Source: Erpetoichthys calabaricus
Taxonomy: Eukaryota > Chordata > Cladistia > Polypteriformes > Polypteridae
DNA length: 64,000 nucleotides
Assembly: GCF_900747795.2 (NCBI RefSeq)
Contig: NC_041402.2
Location: forward strand, 179,637,875 to 179,701,874
Direction of reading: 5' to 3'
In this document: positions 1 through 12,819 of the stretch, piece by piece
Position numbering within the stretch: position 1 is the first letter of the stretch
How the letters are laid out: the number at the start of each line of letters is the position of its first letter
Program-made: the position numbers and the translations under genes
Notes under the pieces: generated by a model
Database searches by the model: none
What the model was told of the DNA's origin: nothing
The model's input: the letters and a program-made list of their open reading frames with translations, nothing else

Positions 1-1822
1 CGTTTAACCACCGCATAGTTGTTTGTTGTGGAGTGTAAATGCACACAACGTACGCTCTGTTCTAGTGACAATCGATTCGTCTCCATTCTGTATTCAAACA
101 CAGCAGGGGTTGCCCAGTCCAGTACATCATCACTCCCATTCTTAGGCTACGCAGTGATGCCATTTTTACTTTTTGTGAGGTAGTTCAAATGCTACAGCCT
201 GTGAAACGTCATATACATACAGTAAATATAAGGGCCACTAAATTTTATTTATTTAATTATTTATTTATAGTATGTGTGTTTATAAAATGTGCATTATTTA
301 TAAGTCACAGCTTTTGCAACAGTTTAAAACAGTTCTGCAGCTAAAGGGGGTAGGCTTAAGATAATTAAACTTTCCAAAAAAATTGATGGTGTTTTCAGAA
401 ATGTTAAACTGGACACCTCATGAAAAATGTAATCACTCCAGAATAATAATTTTATCAAGTTTCTATACCACTCACTACATTTTAATGTTAACTGTTCAAG
501 AAGTAAATGAAGACCTATTGTTTTCGGCTAGCATGTAAATTATTTTGGGTAGATATATATGTCAAGGTAGATTACAAAAATTGCCTGGTGAAGACATGCA
601 GACTTCATTACAGATGGGGCGTGCCATCTTTCTGTGTGCACCTTACTGCTTGTCATGGGATGTGCTGCATGTTAAGATGCTGGTGATTGTAAAGCTCCTA
701 TGATGCTCCTCTGGTTCCCTTGTTCTTTCATGTGTGCAGACTGGCCCCGTGTAATACCACATCAGTGTTGCACAAGTTGCCTTTTGGCCTGTAGCTGGTG
801 GTGAAAGTGCAATTGCTGGTTTCACTCTGTGGCAAAAGCTACAAAATGATGCCCTGAAGACTGTAAGCAAATGGCAGCTGGAGAACAGAGGGTAGCTGGA
901 TCAGCACAGTGACCATAATCTCTAATAAAACCCTACATCTAATCTGTCTGTATGGAACAGTGCTGCTCGTAGGATAGAATTTTTTTTTTTTTTGTGGTCT
1001 AAAATGTCTCAAGTTAAATTTTATTTTCAACTTACTGATTTCATTATAGAAAGTTAAATTGCTGCATGGCCTGTAATGGTTAATGCCCACTAGCAAAACA
1101 GTGCAGCTGGCTTCAAATTTGCCCACTGCCAAGTGAGTATATGACCTGCAATGCAGAACAGTTATTGTCCATTTGTAAAATTGACAGTTTTTATATTGCT
1201 ATAGAGGTGTACCTTCATTTTGATTTGGTCTTGATCTGCCTTTCTCCAGCTACAGCATGTCCCATGCATTGCTACAATTGTGTGTACAACATTTGCTCAT
1301 TTGTTGCAATCATGAAGTTGAGGCCAGAAGCCAGTCCAAGCCAATGTCATTCAGTATACACTACATTCTCTACAGTCGCATTCTTACTCAACACTCGATA
1401 GATATTTCTGTCATGGGGTGCTCTAAAACCTGACTGACTTACTACTGCACTTTAAAAAGCAGTCGGACATACTTGTGCCCCGTCTTGCAGAAATACACTA
1501 GGCTGGCTTCTTTGTGACGAAACACATGCCCAATACATGCTTGTGTCCTTGTGGCTTCTTCCCCATGTGACACTGACTTCTCTGTGGATCTTATCCGGAT
1601 CATCACAGTAATCTTACTCGTAACACATTTTCACACAAAGCCAAGTTAATCATTGACTCACTGTCTCTACCTGTAATGTGAACGCTGGAGCAAGTCAAAG
1701 CAGCAAGTGGAGCTTGGAAGGAAACTGCTAACTGGACTACTTACTTGAGGCCACAATATAGCGGAGCCTCTGCAGGGAGACAAGGGGGCACCAGAGTAAC
1801 GTCTCCCTGTCTGTGTCGACAG
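1..1822 (+). other. APLP2 intron sequence, nothing recognised
   Basis: Intronic DNA upstream of the first visible APLP2 exon. AT-rich, with homopolymer runs (970-991) and no coding or repeat signature that I can name on either strand. Confidence 0.5.
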
Positions 1823-4800
1823 GTGGTTGACGAGACTCTGGATGTTAAAGAGGTCATTTTCAATGCAGAGAGAGTCAGCGGTGTGGATGAGGAGATGGTG
1901 AGTACAGTGCCACATAGTGGACATACAGTAGTGTCCCAATAGGCTGGACTCTGGGGGGAGCAGCGGGGCTTGGCAGCCAGCCACAGGTTGATTTTCTATC
2001 TGCTGTTGGCAGCAAAAAAAAAAAGGTTTAATTAAAGAGTGAAAGACCAAGTGAGTGTGTGTGTATGTGTATGTATGTGTGTGTACAACTATGAGAATAA
2101 CTGAGTGGTTGTGGTTTTGAGCTTTTATAGTCCTACATTTTTAATCTATTCACAGAAGTATTTAGTTTAAATATTTAAACTGTAACTGAAAATCTCAAAT
2201 CTCTCTAATCAGTATTACTGCACAGTAGGTAGAATTTTCCAGATTTCCTTTCTTATTTGGTTGCATCCATACCTCCATTTTCTGGAATAGCTGATTGCTA
2301 TTTGTGGTTGAATTACTTTTTATTGCCAGTGAAATAGAGACTGTCTTCTGTCCAGTGGGTGTCGGGGGTACTTTTATTTTTTTTTATTTTTTCTTCCCTT
2401 AAATGTGTTTGTTTTGCAAAGCTGTAATGTGACTTGACTTCAACTTCCCTTCCAACTAAAGGAGTCTGTTGCCTTGTGGTTCTGATTCTTGAGATCAGTG
2501 TCTCTTAAACTTTTTTTTCTTCCTTCCTCCTTGGTGTCTTTGAGACTTATTCTATGATGACCATCAGAATTGGGGGTAGGGGAATACTCTTGGCGGATCA
2601 CCACCGACAGTCACAGCAGAGCAATGTCAAATGCTTAAATTGCCTGCCGTGTCCCATTCCGAGACATCTCACAAACCATATGTGACCCTTTCTCATTAAA
2701 TACAACAGTGCTTCATGACTCTGCTCGACCCAAAAGCCAGCAACCCACAAGACATAGTTAAAAAAAACCTATGGTTTAGTTGATAAGGAGCTTTATACTT
2801 TAAGGCAGATTTAAATGTTGGATGCCACAAACATACAGAATTGGTGTAATCAAATGGAAGGTGAGCAATGCCTAGTTCACTTTGGCTGTTCTTGTACCTG
2901 CTGTACAGTGTAAGGCTATGGGAACTATCCACAGAAGACTACCAGACAACATCACTCATGATTGGTTATGCATATTATTACACTCAGTCGAAAATCCAGT
3001 TTTATTGCTTGTGATCATGCTTCATTTGAGAGCAGCTTGAGGCTAGGGCACATCATGACATTGTCAATCTCGGCACCTTTGGTCTTTGATGTGTTTCACA
3101 AATAAAACGGTTAAATGTGCTAATTGTCGTATTGTAAGGATCAGTGGCTGAATCATTATTTGGTTAACAGATGCCTTTATCTAAGGAAAATTCCACACAA
3201 AATATCTTTCCATCCAGTTTTGGGTTGGTTGGGAGCTGGAGCCTATCTTAGCAACACTTAGCAACACTGAACACCAGACCCCTGATGAGGCATAAGTCCA
3301 TTATTGTGTACGGTCATGCACATATCAGTCCTTGCCATAACAAAAAGTCAACATTCATAAAATACATTTGAATGATTTGCGGGTGGGAGTTTTATGGTAG
3401 ACCTCATATTTTTAAGGCTGAGCACGGTAAGATTAGCACCGCAGTGAATCCCAAGGCCAGTACAGCAATAGATCCAGGAGGAGAACAAGAGAGATAGAAA
3501 GTCAAAGCAGTCCCAGAAATCACTGAGATAAGATTGGTCTCTGAACCACTTCATGCTGTCAAGCGCCACCTGCAGGACTGCATTTTTCAAGTATTAATTT
3601 GAACTCCGAGTCCATCACACTATGTAGATGTTTTGTTTGGCTTCATCCAGAATAGTCAGAGTTTGAAGATTACATGAAATATGAAACTAAGCAGAAACAA
3701 TAAGTATGAATAATACCCTCATAAAGTAATAAGTAATTTGGAACTTACAGTGGGTGGCACGGTGGCGCAGTGGGTAGCGCTGCTGCCTCGCAGTTGGGAG
3801 ACCTGGGGACCTGGGTTCGCTTCCCGGGTCCTCCCTGCGTGGAGTTTTCATGTTCTCCCCGTGTCTGCGTGGGTTTCCTCCGGGCGCTCCGGTTTCCTCC
3901 CACAGTCCAAAGACATGCAGGTTAGGTGGATTGGCGATTCTAAATTGGCCCTAGTGTGTGCTTGGTGTGTTTGTGTGTGTCCTGCGGTGGGTTGGCACCC
4001 TGCCCGGGATTGGTTCCTGCCTTGTGCCCTGTGTTGGCTGGGATTGGCTCCAGCAGACCCCCGTGACCCTGTGTTCGGATCCAGCGGGTTGGAAAATGGA
4101 TGGATGGATGGAACTTAGTGACAGAGGTTAAAGCTGCTACCTCATAATTCCAGGAGAGACTGAGTTTGAATTCTGGCCGGGTCACCACCCAAGTGGACTT
4201 GAGAGTGTCCAACCCTTCTCTTAACCAGATATTCTTCGGTGGACTAGCACCCTGTTCAGAATTTGTTCCTACTTTGCTCCCAGTGCTGCTCGGGTAGGCT
4301 CTGGCTTCCCGGACTGAGAACTTCAAGTAAACCGGTGGACAGAGAAAAAGAAATTTATTACAAACGATTTTTGTTTAATAACGGCTCCATAAGCTTGCCA
4401 TGTACAGTGCCTATAAAATTATTCATTCCTTCAGAGGTTCAGCCACACCTGGGTATCCACATTGTTGTCTTGAAGCCATTCCTGTGTAGCTTTACGTTTA
4501 TCCTTGAAGTTGTTGTTTTGCTAGAAAACAAATCTTCCCCCCCAAGGCACAGGTTTCTGGCAGACTGCATCAGGATTTTTCCCCAAATTTTCCTGCGATC
4601 ATTTTACCCTTGCAAGCTTTCCCAAGCCTACTATTGAAAAGCATCCCAGGTCCACAGCCTGATCCTGCCAACAGCATGCTTCACTGTGGGAATGGAATGT
4701 TTTTGATAATGTGCAGTGTTTGGCTTACACCAGAAATGGTATTTAGTCTGATGGCCAAAAAGCTTCATTTTGGTCTCATCGGGACTCTACTCCATTGGGC

Positions 4801-5343
4801 CCTTTAGCAAGGCCCTAAAAACTTCAATTGCTCCGTCCTGGGTATGATGTTAATCTGCATCCAGCCCTTGCTAGCAGATCCTCCAATTTACAGGGAAAAT
4901 TTGGGGGTTGGTGGCAGGATTGGCACTCCAGTCACTATCAAAAACCTCCCACTATTTAGTGTGGTGCTGAGGTGTCACCCACTGCACTCGGGTCCCAATC
5001 CAGGTGGTTCATCGTATGGTGGGTGCGGCAGTTCGCTGTCCGAGCATGCTCCCCGACTATAGAACCACCTTCTAGCTAGCTGACGTGTGTTCTGTTTGTA
5101 TTTGTAGCTCATTTTTAATCCATGTTGGAATTAATGCATCCTGTATCTTTCATATTACGAACAGTTTCAGTTACTGGTTTTGATAACATCTGTAGTGTTT
5201 AGGTGTTTCAATGCAGTAATCAAGGGAATATTTTTTCCATAAATACATACAGAAGAGAACAACATGTGCGGATGTGTGTGAGGTGTGAGAATTGTCATAT
5301 GGAAAGTCTGTTGTAGCGTGTGAGGTTCATATTGATGACCATA

Positions 5344-5375
<32 letters not shown>

Positions 5376-6406
5376 GAACACATCAATGATTGCCAGAAGC
5401 TTTGAGTAGGATGTGCCTGTCGATCTCTGATCTCTGCGGAGTTATGTCTGTGTGCACGGGTGCTTATATAAGATGCTTGTTGGACATGACCTGTGAGTGC
5501 ATTTAAAGAATGAGTGTAGGAGTTGCGATTCATGTTGGGTAATTTTGAAGAAATGTATGAGATGTGCTTGGAATGACTTTTAAAAGTTGTTGTGCCTTGT
5601 GCTATGATGCCATGTCCCGGCACCCCCCCAGACTCTCAAAGGGCTTCTTCTTAAGTACGAGGGGGAGGGTTTAGAATCTCTTCTCTGTACTTGGCGTGCT
5701 TGACCCTCTTGCCCTCTGTCTCCCTACTTCTGTCACCTTTTCCTCTGCTGTCCAGCTCTGTCCCCCAGGCTTCACTTCCAGTTGCACGGATCTTTTGGTG
5801 CTTGTAGGTACAGTAGCCACAGGCCTCTACAACTCTCTTGACCTGTGCATCCATGTCCAGCCATCGCCTTCTCTCAAGCGGCTTGTCTCCTTCCTTAGGA
5901 TTCATTCAGACCCCTTGGAGAGGAGTTTAACTTCAGCAGCAGTGCCCTGATTGGTCTGCTCGTGATTGCAGTGGCCATAGCAACAGTGATTGTCATCAGT
6001 TTGGTGATGCTGCGGAAGAGGCAGTATGGCACCATCAGCCATGGCATCGTGGAGGTAAGAGGTCACATTCCAAAAAGAATGGGGTACAGTTGCAGACTAC
6101 TGTGAATATATTTATAGATTATTTCATACAGACTTGGATTTATAGGTCATCTCTTATTGGTATGATTTAACTGCATTATCTGCTTTTATTGATTGAGCAG
6201 GTTCTGTAAGCCTAGGTCTGAATTAGCAAAAAAAAAAAATACTGGAAATGCAAGTAGCCGTCACATGTGGATCTGCTTATTGATAGGGCCTCTCATTTTC
6301 ACAGGTTGACCCCATGCTGACTCCAGAGGAGCGACACTTGAGTAAAATGCAGAACCATGGCTATGAAAACCCAACCTACAAATACCTGGAGCAGATGCAG
6401 ATCTAA
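1823..6406 (+). CDS. APLP2: APLP2, last three coding exons (3'-partial gene)
   Basis: APP-family single-pass membrane protein; the upstream exons lie outside the window. Exons seen are 1823-1897 ([10 protein letters not shown], juxtamembrane), 5899-6054 and 6305-6406, each bounded by AG and GT. The middle exon (52 codons) carries the transmembrane helix ([18 protein letters not shown]) followed by the stop-transfer MLRKRQ. The last exon (33 codons plus TAA) gives the cytoplasmic tail with [15 protein letters not shown], which holds the NPTY endocytosis and adaptor-binding motif. The YKYLEQMQI ending fits APLP2 rather than APP (FFEQMQN) or APLP1. All exon junctions are phase 0. The family is known to be cut by secretases; the intramembrane region is intact here. 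Sure of the family, very sure of the paralogue. Confidence 0.95.
1898..3737 (+). other. APLP2 intron, mostly unique sequence
   Basis: Intron after the [10 protein letters not shown] exon. It contains a short GT-rich run near 2052-2085 and T-rich stretches at 2370-2395. I see nothing else that can be named. Confidence 0.5.
3752..4110 (+). mobile_element. V-SINE, full length
   Basis: tRNA-derived head with A box (TGGCGCAGTGG) and B box (GGTTCGCTTCC). The conserved V-SINE centre follows (TTCTCCCCGTGTCTGCGTGG through CAGTCCAAAGACATGCAGG), then a LINE-like tail ending in GGATGGATGG. About 9 bp (GGAACTTA) is repeated on both sides, consistent with a target-site duplication. It lies in an APLP2 intron. 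Confidence 0.9.
4117..4340 (+). mobile_element. Old diverged V-SINE
   Basis: Directly after the younger SINE. A tRNA-like head, a 'gtgtccaacccttc' centre and a tail resembling 'gggtaggctctggcttcc' can be aligned by eye to the V-SINE plan, but divergence is high. Confidence 0.45.
4401..4790 (-). mobile_element. Tc1-like transposon fragment
   Basis: Begins with a TIR-like AGTGCCTATAAAATTATTC. The reverse strand carries transposase-like stretches typical of Tc1 elements, including the equivalents of 'tggtctcatcg' and 'agcatgcttcactgtg'. Only one end and part of the transposase region are present. Confidence 0.55.
4795..5062 (+). mobile_element. tRNA-SINE family 2, 3' part
   Basis: Shares the body (GGGGGTTGGTGGCAGGRTTG, GGTGCTGAGGTGTCACCCA) with the copies at 56400-56760, 55165-55410 and others. 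It lacks the tRNA-like head here. Confidence 0.55.
5341..5376. repeat. (GT)n microsatellite
   Basis: About 16 GT units in an APLP2 intron. Confidence 0.9.
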
Positions 6407-7081
6407 GCGGGGCAGGGCGGATACGGGCTGGGAGGCGTGCACTACTGACCAATAATGACTCGGCTTTGCTTCCAGAGGGTGGCCCTGTGCTGGCTAATCT
6501 GTTTGTTCATAACCATTAGGACAGACTTCCTTTTTCCTTTGACTGATGGAGAGGTGGCCGGGTGATTTGTGACAAGACTGAATTTTATTTTGCTTTCACA
6601 TGCTGACGAGATTATCTGTATTGAACAAGGATGTCCATTTTCTTACTAGATTGCCTGTATATGGAGTTTATTTGTACTGATTTTATGTATAGTGAAGACA
6701 TGATCCTATCTTTGATTTTTTTTTTTTTTTCTTTTTTTTTTATATCCTGTTTGCTGTTGCAAAATGAATGAGTAGGTGGGGGATTGTATTCTTGCAGTTG
6801 CCCCCGCCCCCACCTCAGGGGCCCCCAGGACCCCAGCAAAGCTGCCAGCATGCTGCCCAGACTTGAGGAACCAGCTGAGCACCAGGGGTTGGGTGACAGT
6901 GCTGCTTTGACTTTGCTTTTTGTAAATTTTAAAATTCTTTTAAGGCGAGACGCGAGAGACAAATTTTTAGAGTGCTGGTGTCTGTGTGGGGTCCCTCTCA
7001 CTTTCCGTAATGTCTTCTTCGTATGCCTGTATAGTTGGTGTTGCTAAATCATGGCTTTTAATCGAGGTTCTGGTAACCTGT

Positions 7082-7126
<45 letters not shown>

Positions 7127-7330
7127 AAACTTTTTATATATATATATATATATTTTTTTTTTTTTCTTTCCGTGACTTATCTCTTCTGTCCGTTAGTATC
7201 CCACTATGCACCAAAGTGGCTTTTTTCCCTGTAACGCCTGCTTGATTGCGGGAGTGTGTAATTAAAACAAGAAAACTGTAATAAGAGAGGGAAAAAAACA
7301 CATCAATAAACACTATGACTTCCATACAGC
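6407..7330 (+). other. APLP2: APLP2 3' UTR with poly(A) signal
   Basis: The sequence from the TAA to a canonical AATAAA at 7305-7310 is taken as the 3' UTR; the cleavage site is inferred at about 7320-7330. It holds long T tracts (6716-6740) and an AT-repeat hairpin (7085-7165). No ORF with coding character is present. Confidence 0.6.
7084..7165. repeat. (TA)n microsatellite within the APLP2 3' UTR
   Basis: A TA run is followed by an A tract, a short spacer, a second TA run and a T tract. The two halves are self-complementary, so the transcript could fold into a long AU hairpin just upstream of the poly(A) signal. Confidence 0.9.
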
Positions 7331-7408
7331 CTGACGTCTGCCTCCTTTTGTATGCATGCTGTGTGCTATGGGACATTTATCCAAACTACTGAATCAGTAA
7401 TGAAAAGT

Positions 7409-7738
7409 TCATCCATACATCCATTGTCCAACCCGCTATATCCTAACTATAGGGTGACAGGGGTCTGCTGGAGCCAATCCCAGCCAACAGAGGGCGCAAG
7501 GCAGGAAACAAACCCCAGGCAGGGCACGCATACACACACACACCAAGCACGCAATTTAGGATCGCCAATGCACCTAACCTGCATGTCTTTGGACTGTGGG
7601 AGGAAACCAGAGCACCCGGAGGAAACCCACGCACATACGGGGAGAACATGCAAACTCCACGCAGGGAGGACCCGGGAAGAGAACTTGGGTCTCCTAACTG
7701 CGAGGCAGCAGCGCTAACCACTGCACTACCGTGCCGCC
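7409..7738 (-). mobile_element. V-SINE, full length, minus strand, with TSD
   Basis: Reverse-complement V-SINE with a (CATC) left end and the tRNA-like head at the right. The 14-bp CAGTAATGAAAAGT flanks it at 7395-7408 and 7739-7752, a clear target-site duplication. It sits just downstream of the APLP2 poly(A) site. Confidence 0.92.
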
Positions 7739-7752
7739 CAGTAATGAAAAGT

Positions 7753-9805
7753 CCTCTTCGGCTTTAGTTTAATCCACTGATGCTAATTCACTCTTAATTA
7801 TTACATTAAACAAATGCAGAATTTAATTATTGTGATGAGTAGCAGGGTGTCAAACTTGAGGGCCTACCGGTTGCAGCTGGCCCTTGGACATTTTCAAAGC
7901 GGCCCACTTCATCAATATTCCAAGCATGTTATGTATGGCCTGGAAAACTAAGTACCCTTTAACGCCATTTTCATAGATAGATTGTATTCATATATCATTT
8001 ACATTTACACTTTAAAATGCGTCTCCAACATCCGCTTACCTGTATTTGTGCATCATAGTGTACCACAGCTACTAACCTGTGGTTAGAATGGAAACTGGCC
8101 CATTAAGCACAACTTGAGTGTTTTAGCCTGATCAGGGATGTGTGCCTCACCTGTCATCATGAAAAGTTAAAAAAAAAAAAAAAAAAAACTAATAAAATGA
8201 TAACGTATAATAAATTTGTCCACTGGTCTGTGCTGTAAATATGTTTTCTGTATAATTTTGATCATTTTATAGTCCAAATCGCTGAATTGGCTCATTTCCT
8301 GTTCAAATACAGGGGAGAAATGCAAGGTGCGGCACCGACGAGCCTCACCTCACCTCAGACTGCGCTCTCCCTCACACGTTGGGTTGATGCCTGCGATTGG
8401 CGTGTGTATGTCGCAAATATAAGGTGTGCAGTCACGTGTATTATACACCGTGACTTTCCACAGTCTGGCTAACATCTTTAATGAATGTGTCTGACATATT
8501 TAGTCTTGCTGTTCGGACATAAAACTGCAGTGAAAAGGCAGAAGGAGTGGCAGACAGTACCGTGCTGTACTGAAGGGGGCGCATGTCAGCCAAACAGGTG
8601 CTCGCTACTACTGTTCTTCTACGGAGAGGCTCTTGGCACCAATAAGTTATTGACATCAGAAAGTCAAGAGCACTGCAGCGGTCCGTTTATTTTTATTTTT
8701 TGTTCCAACTGACTGCCAAAATGGAAGATTAAGACTTTTAAAACTAAAGGAAAATAAGGAGGACTTTTACAAGACAGTGACAGAGATTTTCATGGAAAAG
8801 GATAGAGGCATGGACTTCATTTACAAATAAAGGTAAGACCATAAATGGTTTTCAATTTTATAGAAAATGGGATCAGATTAAGAAAAAAAAACAATATTTT
8901 AAAAACTAAATTTTGACCTTAAATAAAATATTTTGTTTTTCTTGTTATCCTTTTGTTGAACAGTCTGTATTAAAATTGATTAAAACATCAGAATTAAAAG
9001 CTTTTAAACACAACTAAATATTTCAATTGAGGTCAAAATTGAAATTCATTTTTATACACCACTCTGTACTTTCATTTGTACTGAATGAGTATGAATTGTG
9101 GAATTGCAATGGCACATTTCGAACACATGGAGAGTGAGGACCAAATGCGCTCTCTCCGCTATAAATGTAACATTCTTTCTTAGCCAAATATGTACCTCAC
9201 CTATGTGTGTGAAGAATGCTGATGAGATATGAAACATAACCAGTAGTCAATGTGCCAACTGAATAGTGAATAAGCTACTCTTTTGGGTTCATATATTTGT
9301 AAATCTCACTCTGTAGGGGTCAGTGCCTCACCAGCCATGAACCTCACTGCACATCACTGAGCCCGATGTCAGCAATGTGACAGTCTCATGAAGGAGATGG
9401 TGGCTCATCTTCACCCACGTTCCTGCACTCACTTTTTAAAGCTCCACAGATGTCAGGACTGGCCAACTTCTGCAGCTTACATGACTTGTCGCAAATGGCC
9501 CTACACAATGCTTCAATCTTTCCTTCTGCCTTGATTGTTGTATGTGGATAGAAAATTCATTTGTGTTTAAATGTTTTTGACCAACTGCAAATGTGGTCTT
9601 ATGTGATCCATCACCAGCACATTTGCACCCTTTTTTTTTTTTTTTGGTCTATTTTTTATCTAATGACGTTCCACTGAATCGCAACACATGTTAATGCAGG
9701 TATAAACAGATGTACTTTGCTTTATCTACAAGTGCTCCCCTCCGTTTTTAGACTGTCCCCCTTGCTCGACTTTATGCGCTGATAATATCATTTTAATATA
9801 ATTTA
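7753..9805. other. Intergenic sequence with a possible hAT-type left end
   Basis: GTGTCAAACTTGAGGGCC and CAGCTGGCCCTTGG at 7848-7890 resemble the left end of common hAT-type elements. I could not find a convincing partner end. The rest (8290-8830, 9300-9560) is unrecognised and holds no supported gene. Confidence 0.35.
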
Positions 9806-10239
9806 CTAGGGGGCTTTGTCCCCTGCTTGCTTCTCTCACCAACCCTAATAACAAAAACCCCCAGGCCACTCGCATACCTCTTCATTGGGAAGAAACACTA
9901 CTTTTCCCTGATGGCAACACAAATTAGACGATCTACAAGTCTCCGACTTAAAGTTCAATCTCTCTTTGCTGTTCCGTTATTTCACCGAGTAATAATTTCC
10001 GTTGGTTTGCACTAATGCAATCTTTACTATCATTTTCTGAGACTTTCGATTATCACTAACCTGCTCTGCATGTGTATTGTACCATTTTTAATTCTTTGTG
10101 ACGTTCCTCTTTGTGTTTTATTTCCGGCCCCAGGCGTGGTTAAATCTCTTGACACAAAGTCTCGTCTCATGGGATGTAAAAGTATCTCTCTGAAAGTGTC
10201 TTGTCTCGTCCCAAGATTATTTTAATTATAATAGAGAGA
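9806..10239 (-). mobile_element. Non-autonomous Helitron, minus strand
   Basis: Reverse strand starts TCTCTCTATTATAA and ends in a short GC hairpin followed by CTAG, inserted between A and T. These are standard Helitron ends. The first ~110 bp of the element match the copy at 55740-56314 (GAGAGATAC, TTTGTG..AAGAGATTTAACCA, CCGGAAATAAAA). No Rep/helicase ORF is present. Confidence 0.75.
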
Positions 10240-10739
10240 TAATACTGATATCAGTCCTGTGGCTGCTGGTTTATTTTGTAACCCACTCAAGTGAGACATG
10301 GCAGAACATACAGTTATGATGAGCAACCAGATACCTGTGTGTCTCATTTGTAAAGAAAATTGGGCAGTGGCGGTCGTCTGTTCACATATCTCAGCCCACT
10401 TTGGGTAGATCAAGTGCTTTTGTGGGCCCTTAAAGTTTGGTTTGATGCTCATTTGAAGGCTAAAGTGCCTTTTTTGGACAACCTTCACATTAAAAGAATC
10501 TTTTGTTATTGGTGGACAAGTTAGTCCTGGAAATGCCTACATTATAAAACCGTATTTACCACTAGGATCCTTAAGGGTTGGCTTATTTTGTAAAGGATTC
10601 AGCATTAAACCTCTCAATACCTTAAAAATGGCTGAGAAATGGCTGCAGTCCAAAGTCTAAACCATTACACCCCAGTGAAGATCCACTAAGAGGCTGCAGT
10701 GATCTGTGGTGTCCGGGCTGAACTTCTCCAGGCTGGTTG

Positions 10740-11590
10740 GTAAGTCTGTCCTTCTGGCCTTGTGAGCAGTATTTGCTTCCATTTGGACTTTCCATCTCTA
10801 TCTGGAAAGGGAAGGGTGATCACCTGGATTGTGGCAACTACAGGGGGATAACACTGCTCTTGGTGCCGGGTGAGGTACTTGTTAGGATATCTGAATATCA
10901 TGGGCAGCCTGTACACTGGTACTGTGAGTGGTGTGCAGAATGGAGGCAGAACTTCTGAATTCTTCCCAGTTCATTCTGGGGTTTGTCAGGAGTCTGTTAT
11001 TGCTCCTATGTTGTTCATTGCGTGCGGGGTCATGGGGTCCAGGGGCTTTGGGGCATCAGTTGGTGAAGAAAGGTTCACTGATCTTGACTTTGCCAATGAT
11101 GCTGTGATCTTCACAGAGTCAATGGAGGCTCTGATCGAGGCCCTCGAGAGACTGAGTGAGGGATCTGAGAGTCTGGGCTTGTGTGTGTCCTGATAAAAAC
11201 CAAAGCTCCAGACCTTTAATGACCTCTTGGGCACAGCCATCAGCAGTGTGTCTGTCTGCGGAGAGAGAGAGTCGACCTCATCGAGAGGTTTACTTACTTC
11301 GGCAGTGACATTCATGTCTCTGGTGACTCTTCCTGTGAAGTCAGTAAATGGATTGGGAGAGCATGGGAGGGTAATAATGTTGCTGGAAGTGGGTGTGTGT
11401 GGTGCGCCCAATATCTATGCAAAAGGATGAAGGTCCAGGTCTTCAGAGTTTTGCTGATCCCTGTTTTGCTATATAGTTGTTAGACATGGATGCTTTCCAG
11501 TGACCTGTGGTGAAGAGCTACTGGACTCCATTGGTACTGCATCTCTTTGGAGAATCATTGGGTACTCCTGGAGTCCTGAATGAGGCACAT
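10740..11590 (+). mobile_element. LINE reverse transcriptase fragment (family A)
   Basis: Readable pieces of a reverse transcriptase: CGNYRGITLLLVPGEVL, then 'LDFANDAVIFTESMEALIEAL' (FADD-type box changed to FAND). An 'NDLLGTAISSVSVCGE' region follows. Frames are broken. It shares sequence with the copy at 52560-53150. The clade is uncertain (RTE-like or a related non-LTR group). Confidence 0.7.
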
Positions 11591-11600
11591 TACCCGCATT

Positions 11601-11811
11601 GTGAGTCCAAAGACCTGCAGGTTAGGTGGAATGGCGATACTAAATTGGCCTAGTGTATGGTTGGGGTGTGTGTGTGTGTGTGTTTACCCAGTGAAGGATT
11701 GGTGCACTGTCCGGGGTTTGTTCCTGTCTTGCGCCCTATTCTAGCTCTAAGAGGCTCCGCCACTCCCGCCACCTATTCAGGACTAAGTGGGTTAGAAAAT
11801 GACTGACTGAG
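11601..11811 (+). mobile_element. V-SINE, 5'-truncated
   Basis: Starts inside the central domain (GTCCAAAGACCTGCAGG) and runs through the tail, with a diverged end (GACTGACTGA). It abuts the LINE fragment upstream. Confidence 0.65.
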
Positions 11812-12680
11812 GTAATGTGAGAATTTTTTTTTTTTTGGTTTTCACTTTGTTTGCCATTGTCTAAGATTGTTCTCTGTTGACTTCTATTATATTACAGTTC
11901 TACCCGAAAACAGATTAGAATCTTTTCTCAGCCACAAACTACTTGGGTTTGTTATAAAAAAAGTTTGGATGGAGTATTTCTTTAATGTCCATGCAGCTGG
12001 AATAGGACACGGCACCGAAAAGGGACGGATCAACTGAAGGATGGCACCCTCTGGCGCACTACATTAAACTCATGTACCACTCCATTTCAGGACCTTGCTT
12101 TGCCGGTGCTAACTGCAGGACATGACCAGCTTGATTATTTGATAGTTTTACCATTTACATCGATGTTACCAGACGTCTCGCATGACCTGGTGCAATCGTC
12201 TATTCCTGGCTCAATTTTTGGTGTTCTGATTTATTGTAAAATTCCTCCTTCATCCTGTATTTAAACCGTGACTCATTTCTTAGTTCAGTGACAGTCGTAT
12301 GCAAGTCGTATTAGAAAGAGCAGTCTGGTGCGTCCATTCTTCAATGTGTTAAAAATCACCAATCAAATCAAATTTATGCAAATAAAGCAGTATCAGACCA
12401 ATCAGATCTGCGGCATTGATGAAGCCGCGTTTACGAACTGTGAAGTGCGCACGCGCGATATTAAGGCGCGTGGTCCAGAGACGCTTTCTTTAGCCACGTG
12501 ACATGTGAGTACGCGGTTCTGTTTGTTTAACGAAGAACTTCCGAGAGAATCAAAATTTCTGAAAAAAAGCTGTTTGTACAGAGGACAACAAATTGATATT
12601 CCAGATACGAGGAGGAAGATGTCCTGTTTCCCGTGGATGACACAGAGATGTTTTATTTAAAAAACAGACGTCGAGAAGAG
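11812..12680. other. Unrecognised sequence with a GC-rich patch
   Basis: 12415-12530 has several CpGs (CGCACGCGCG, GGCGCGTGG) and CCAAT-like boxes (ACCAATCAGATC), followed by a short open frame split by the SINE at 12681. It could be an old promoter or part of an unnamed repeat. No gene is supported. Confidence 0.3.
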
Positions 12681-12805
12681 CTGCGGTGGGTTGGCACCCT
12701 GCCCAGGATTGTTTCCTGCCTTGTGCCCTGTGTTGGCTGGGATTGGCTCCAGCAGACCCCCGTGACCCTGTGTTCGGATTCAGCGGGTTGGAAAATGGAT
12801 GGATG
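12681..12805 (+). mobile_element. Short V-SINE-tail insertion with 13-14 bp TSD
   Basis: Starts CTGCGGTGGGTTGGCACC and ends GGATGGATGG. It is flanked by direct repeats of GACGTCGAGAAGAG at 12667-12680 and 12806-12819. Only the LINE-like tail is present. Confidence 0.9.
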
Positions 12806-12819
12806 GACGTCGAGAAGAG

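Noticed and set aside
3752-3830. tRNA gene
   Set aside because: A and B boxes belong to the V-SINE head; the cloverleaf is not complete.
3738-4118. 126-codon plus-strand ORF in an APLP2 intron
   Set aside because: Translation of a V-SINE; the same peptide appears at other SINE copies.
9052-9237. Small minus-strand ORF of 61 codons
   Set aside because: No homology or codon signal; chance ORF in AT-rich DNA.
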